A DNA stretch of 64,000 nucleotides, taken from JAHZKN01 sp965250205 (GTDB lineage: Bacteria > Pseudomonadota > Alphaproteobacteria > Rhizobiales > Hyphomicrobiaceae). The stretch is taken from contig CBDFNK010000023.1 of assembly GCA_965250205.1 (NCBI GenBank), positions 248,001-312,000 on the forward strand, read 5' to 3'. The position numbers and the translations under genes were made by a program. Shown here piece by piece: positions 60,660 through 64,000 of this stretch; the stretch's first letter is position 1, and each line of letters begins with the position of its first letter. The notes beneath the pieces were generated by a model. The model saw only the letters and a program-made list of their open reading frames with translations. It ran no database searches and was not told the DNA's origin.

Positions 60660-61073
60660 TGATGGTCCCTCAACCTTTAAACAACTTTTAGTTGTTTCCA
60701 GCCTAAGGCGTGTTGTTTTGGGGCGCGAGCGAAAGCCTTTTTTAACTTTAACGGCGCTGACAGGGGCGCTTGATGCCCCCTCTTCGGCTGCAAAAATTAC
60801 CTAATTGAGGGCCGATGCTTGGACGTTATTTGGCGGCCTAAAAAATATCCCCATGCTGCCAACAAGGACAGGTCATTGGGTGCTATTAAAAGGACTAGCA
60901 ATGTCAAAGAGTTAGTGCATTTTGGTGTTGTAATTTTTCAGGCTGCATTGGACCTGCTGATGCGTTGGAAAAATAGCTATTCCGAATCAGCTAGGCTCCA
61001 GAACTACAACGAGATTTTAGCGCTGCAGCCTTGAGGGCTCAATGGCTGCAACAGCAAAGGGGGGCTTGGCTTA
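60660..61073. other. Intergenic region with one weak ORF
   Basis: A 71-codon frame 60819-61034 (+, TTG start, LDVIWRPKKYPHAANKDRSL) lacks a ribosome site and family match. GGGCGC...GCGCCC style hairpins occur near 60760. Confidence 0.3.
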
Positions 61074-61475
61074 TTGGAGGTTTCCAACACGCTAGGTAGT
61101 TTTGACGTGAATAAATTCCATTTATATCAGCAAATTCGTGAAGAGCTAGCCACGAACTACGACAAAGAGTTGCGAAATGTCTCGGCTCTGCTTCAAGAGG
61201 GTGTTGAAGCTGTTGCCGGGCCGAACATACGCGTTGCGTGTTTCAAAACAGAGTCCCTTGTCGCCAATGGCGATGCCAGTAAGGTGTTTCGTGAAGAGAT
61301 GAGCGAAGCGGTGCGGCTTATCTTGGAGCGCTATCACCGTAGCTTGCGCAAAGAAGTCGAAACCCTGGGGCTCTCATTTGAAAACGATGACTGGACGGAG
61401 TCGCAGGCAGATCGAAACGGATCTCCCAATCGAACAAGTGGCATTGCCAACGGAAACAGTGCCGAGCCGCACTAA
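61074..61475 (+). CDS. Hypothetical protein
   Basis: 133 aa from TTG 61074. MEVSNTLGSFDVNKFHLYQQ is followed by a helical, charged body (RLILERYHRSLRKEVETLGL) and a polar tail. GTG 61107 is an alternative start. No family recognised. Co-directional with the large gene behind it. Confidence 0.45.
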   Translation: MEVSNTLGSFDVNKFHLYQQIREELATNYDKELRNVSALLQEGVEAVAGPNIRVACFKTESLVANGDASKVFREEMSEAVRLILERYHRSLRKEVETLGLSFENDDWTESQADRNGSPNRTSGIANGNSAEPH

Positions 61476-61490
61476 TGGTACGTTGGCAAT

Positions 61491-61583
61491 ATGATTTATG
61501 AACTTGGTAGTGTTGAAAGCTCATTGCGGCACATGAGGGCGTTACGTTTGCAAGTGAGATTGGAATTGAAATTGTGGCGGTGA
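61491..61583 (+). other. Possible 30-codon leader ORF
   Basis: MIYELGSVESSLRHMRALRL, ending in TGA at 61581-61583; the A of this stop is the A of the ATG of the next gene, so translational coupling is possible. Too short to assign. Confidence 0.25.
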
Positions 61584-64000
61584 TGGGTATTGCTAACGAC
61601 TTAGACCGGAGCCTGAATCTCGGCGTATTGAGCGTCCGCTCAGTGACGAGGTTTGCGTTTTTGTTGGCGCGACAGTCTTCCGCCCGATCGTCAGCAACCC
61701 GATTGGCGCTGGTTGTACTTTTGATTCTCACCAGCCTGATCTCGATGGTGACACAGTTAAGCGCTGATGCTTGGTTGGACCGGGTGGAGCGTAATTTGCG
61801 GCGTATTGAGTCTGTATATAAATATGCGGAGCCCGCAGGTGTTGGTTCGAAGCGCGCCACAGAAGTTCATCGCGCCTGTATTCATAAAAATGATCAAGAC
61901 GCCTGCGCCAAATTGATTTGGCGTAGGCCAGACCTTTTGCCTATTCGGGATTGGGCCGTTGGGACGGCGCATATCAAACGCGGCGAGATGCGCGAGCAAA
62001 GTGGCAATGTGGCTGGTGCCCTTGAGGACTACCGCGATGCAATGGGTTATCATCAGTTCAGCAATCTGGCCGCGCGCATCAAGCGCCTTGAGCTTCGCCA
62101 AAAGCGCGATACTGAAGCTGCCGCAAAAGCTCAGGCTGAGCGGGAGGCAAAAAACGCGGGCGAGGAAAAAACAATTGCGAATGCGCCGAGTGCTTCGCCA
62201 ACTCCAACATTGGCAGCTTCATCTTCATCTGCTCCAGAGGCAGAGTTGGCGTTGCCATCAAAGCAGACACCATTACCGTCCGATTTGGCACCGTCGGCAT
62301 TGGCCGGGCACAAACTGCGCCATCCGATTGTGGTTGTTGGAGGCTGGGCGGCAACAGTTGCTGATAAAGATGGAATAAAAAACGAGGCGACCATTTCAAA
62401 AACATCTGCCTCAGCAGAAACTGAGAACAGCACTGGGTCTGTCGATCAAATCGACACTCAGGCACCTGTTGCAGTAACGACGACCAGCCAAAACGGATCG
62501 CCAACTTCAAACACATTTCCAGAGCAGGGGACGACCCTTGCAACGCGATCTGCGCCGGTTCGGGTGATGTCGAACCCTGCTCAAAACTCAACGGTTGCCT
62601 CACGATTTATTCCAGGACACCAGCTCGCGTCTTTGTATGCGACAGCATCACAGCAAACGGAGGCGGCCGCCCAAGCCCCGTCGCCTTTGCAAAATAGCGG
62701 CAACAAATCCGCCGACATAGTGCACAGCAATCCATCACTCCCTGCGGCACGGAAAAAGGCTGAAAAATCCCCTGACCACTTGCAGTTTAATGTCAATGAA
62801 GATGTGGTGCGATCTCTGGCGCGCGTTAGAAAAAAGACCAACGCCGTGATCACAACATCGTCCTTGCCTGATCGTGTGGGCTATCAAAATCAATCCCACC
62901 AACGCAAGGTCATGTTATTGGCTGTCATTTTAACGCTGACATTGTTGTTGTTTTCGACTGCCGTAGTTGCCATTGGTTGGCGCCCGTCATTTCCATTAGG
63001 CTTACCGCGCCAAGAGCGTAAGCCGGTTTTAAGCGTTGATGATCTTGAGCATCTTATCAAAAACCGCAGCGCTGAGGTTGACGCTGCCGTGGTTCCCGTG
63101 CGCGGTCATTGCTCACCCAAAATTAATGCTGTGGCTAAAAATATTGAGCCTTCTGCGCAGCACGCCGTGACTGCAACGGACGCGACTTCTATTTCCGATG
63201 GTGGGACGCACAGTGAAGCCATAGGGAACGAACATGAAGCGTCTAAACGAGCGGTTGCTGATGCAGATAGCGCGCGCCCAATGGGTGATCAAAGCGTGCC
63301 CCCGGTCGCCGTGCAATCCAAGGATCGCATTTCGAGCGTGCACCACCTGGAGCCAAGTTCGATCCATGTCCCCGGGCGGGCTCAACAGTCAGCGTCGAAA
63401 TTCAATGTTGACACTCTTGGGGCAAGTATGTTGCGCCGCGTGTCGTATGGGGCCGCGGGTTTGGTTGTGGTTGGAGGCCCCCACGAGGCGAGTAGTGAGG
63501 CGATCCTTGCAAAGGTTGACGGCGCCCGTCAGGCAGAATTTCTTGAGCGGCGCGTAATTTTGGATACCTCCCAGGCCCAAGCTGTGGGTGTTCTCAATCT
63601 GTTTGCAGTAGGTAGTGGGTCAAATAACGATCTACTTGCCGCGAGTCATAGGTTCAATGCGGTGTTCGAGCTTCATAGCGCTATCTTCAAAAGCATTTTC
63701 GGTGCGCGCTTTGTGTACGATCAAAAGGTGATGTTGCGTAACCTGGTGATGGTGCTCCAGGCGATGCCCGGCAGCAGTCTTAAAACACTATACACGATCC
63801 TTGAGAGCCCACGGTCTCTTGAACCCTTGCATGATGCTTTGGCTGACATTAATAGCGTTTCAACGCGGCTATTCTTTACCACTGTTTTTTCGAGCGATGA
63901 GTTTACCGACAAGGCAGAGTTTATGTGTGCCCGACTGGCACCGGTGATCGAGAATGAACTCGTAGCCCATTTGTGTTGTGGCTGGCCGATGTCAGATCCA
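61583..64000 (+). CDS. Large two-transmembrane protein with degenerate HerA/TraG-like region, 3' end outside window
   Basis: 806 codons, open to the window edge. TM1 near residues 38-58 (LALVVLLILTSLISMV), a helical repeat-like stretch with VHRACIHKNDQDACAKLIWR and MREQSGNVAGALEDYRDAMG, then a 250-residue Ala/Pro/Ser/Thr-rich linker, TM2 near 442-465 (VMLLAVILTLTLLLFSTAVV) and a cytoplasmic C-terminal domain. That domain (LVVVGGPHEASSE near 625, VGVLNLFAVG, FKSIFGARFVYDQKVMLRNL near 702) resembles the IDPHGD and VGLNxL region of HerA/TraG-type ATPases, but the Walker B Asp is replaced and no Walker A is visible. Start ATG 61583. Function unknown. Confidence 0.6.
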   Translation, partial: MGIANDLDRSLNLGVLSVRSVTRFAFLLARQSSARSSATRLALVVLLILTSLISMVTQLSADAWLDRVERNLRRIESVYKYAEPAGVGSKRATEVHRACIHKNDQDACAKLIWRRPDLLPIRDWAVGTAHIKRGEMREQSGNVAGALEDYRDAMGYHQFSNLAARIKRLELRQKRDTEAAAKAQAEREAKNAGEEKTIANAPSASPTPTLAASSSSAPEAELALPSKQTPLPSDLAPSALAGHKLRHPIVVVGGWAATVADKDGIKNEATISKTSASAETENSTGSVDQIDTQAPVAVTTTSQNGSPTSNTFPEQGTTLATRSAPVRVMSNPAQNSTVASRFIPGHQLASLYATASQQTEAAAQAPSPLQNSGNKSADIVHSNPSLPAARKKAEKSPDHLQFNVNEDVVRSLARVRKKTNAVITTSSLPDRVGYQNQSHQRKVMLLAVILTLTLLLFSTAVVAIGWRPSFPLGLPRQERKPVLSVDDLEHLIKNRSAEVDAAVVPVRGHCSPKINAVAKNIEPSAQHAVTATDATSISDGGTHSEAIGNEHEASKRAVADADSARPMGDQSVPPVAVQSKDRISSVHHLEPSSIHVPGRAQQSASKFNVDTLGASMLRRVSYGAAGLVVVGGPHEASSEAILAKVDGARQAEFLERRVILDTSQAQAVGVLNLFAVGSGSNNDLLAASHRFNAVFELHSAIFKSIFGARFVYDQKVMLRNLVMVLQAMPGSSLKTLYTILESPRSLEPLHDALADINSVSTRLFFTTVFSSDEFTDKAEFMCARLAPVIENELVAHLCCGWPMSDP

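Overview
The window is a chromosomal stretch of an alphaproteobacterium interrupted by one large genomic island. Evidence for the host: dnaX-ybaB-recR directly behind an SRP RNA gene, a murA / DUF2948 / hisD / UPF0262 / low-molecular-weight phosphatase / maf / yacG run, UPF0314 (DUF2585), ergothioneine genes, a DnaX lacking the zinc cysteines of the enterobacterial protein, and a Mur-type box in front of a manganese uptake operon. I cannot name the genus.

Host left part (1-27760): an incomplete Mn/Fe ABC importer, rimO, ffs, dnaX-ybaB-DUF2585-recR, a glycosyltransferase, def-fmt, a small secreted basic protein, truA, folE, an ABC-2 exporter pair, a NeuD-like acetyltransferase, egtB-egtD (egtD frameshifted), tRNA-Thr, murA, the hisD cluster bracketed by two arrays of related hairpin repeats, a cAMP module (membrane adenylate cyclase plus CRP/FNR regulator), maf, yacG and tRNA-Phe.

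Island (about 27.7-56.6 kb): a P4-type integrase sits directly behind tRNA-Phe, and an imperfect copy of the tRNA 3' end lies at 56575-56595. Integrase-type GGTGCTAC repeats occur at both ends. The island carries AlpA, MobC, a relaxase and a VirD4-like coupling protein but no mating-pair apparatus, so it looks like an integrative mobilizable element. Cargo includes a TIR protein, a fused AAA ATPase/DUF4435 protein resembling merged PARIS, a HEPN-like protein, a GIY-YIG protein, several toxin-antitoxin pairs, a secreted protein plus lipoprotein of unknown role, two inverted IS3-family copies, a decayed IS66 element and a MITE-like element. Two genes (a Phd antitoxin and a serine recombinase missing its N-terminus) are open over their whole length only if TGA is read as a sense codon. 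Glycine fits best, which points to transfer from a code-25 lineage (Gracilibacteria/Absconditabacteria); ordinary decay is the alternative.

Host right part (56.6-64 kb): a four-copy tandem array of a 114-bp palindromic repeat, a secreted protein, a TolC-family lipoprotein, small unknown genes, and a large two-transmembrane protein running off the window end with a degenerate HerA/TraG-like region. A recurrent host feature is short palindromic repeats ending in CTAG or TTAG/CTAA that supply the TAG stop codon of at least five host genes.
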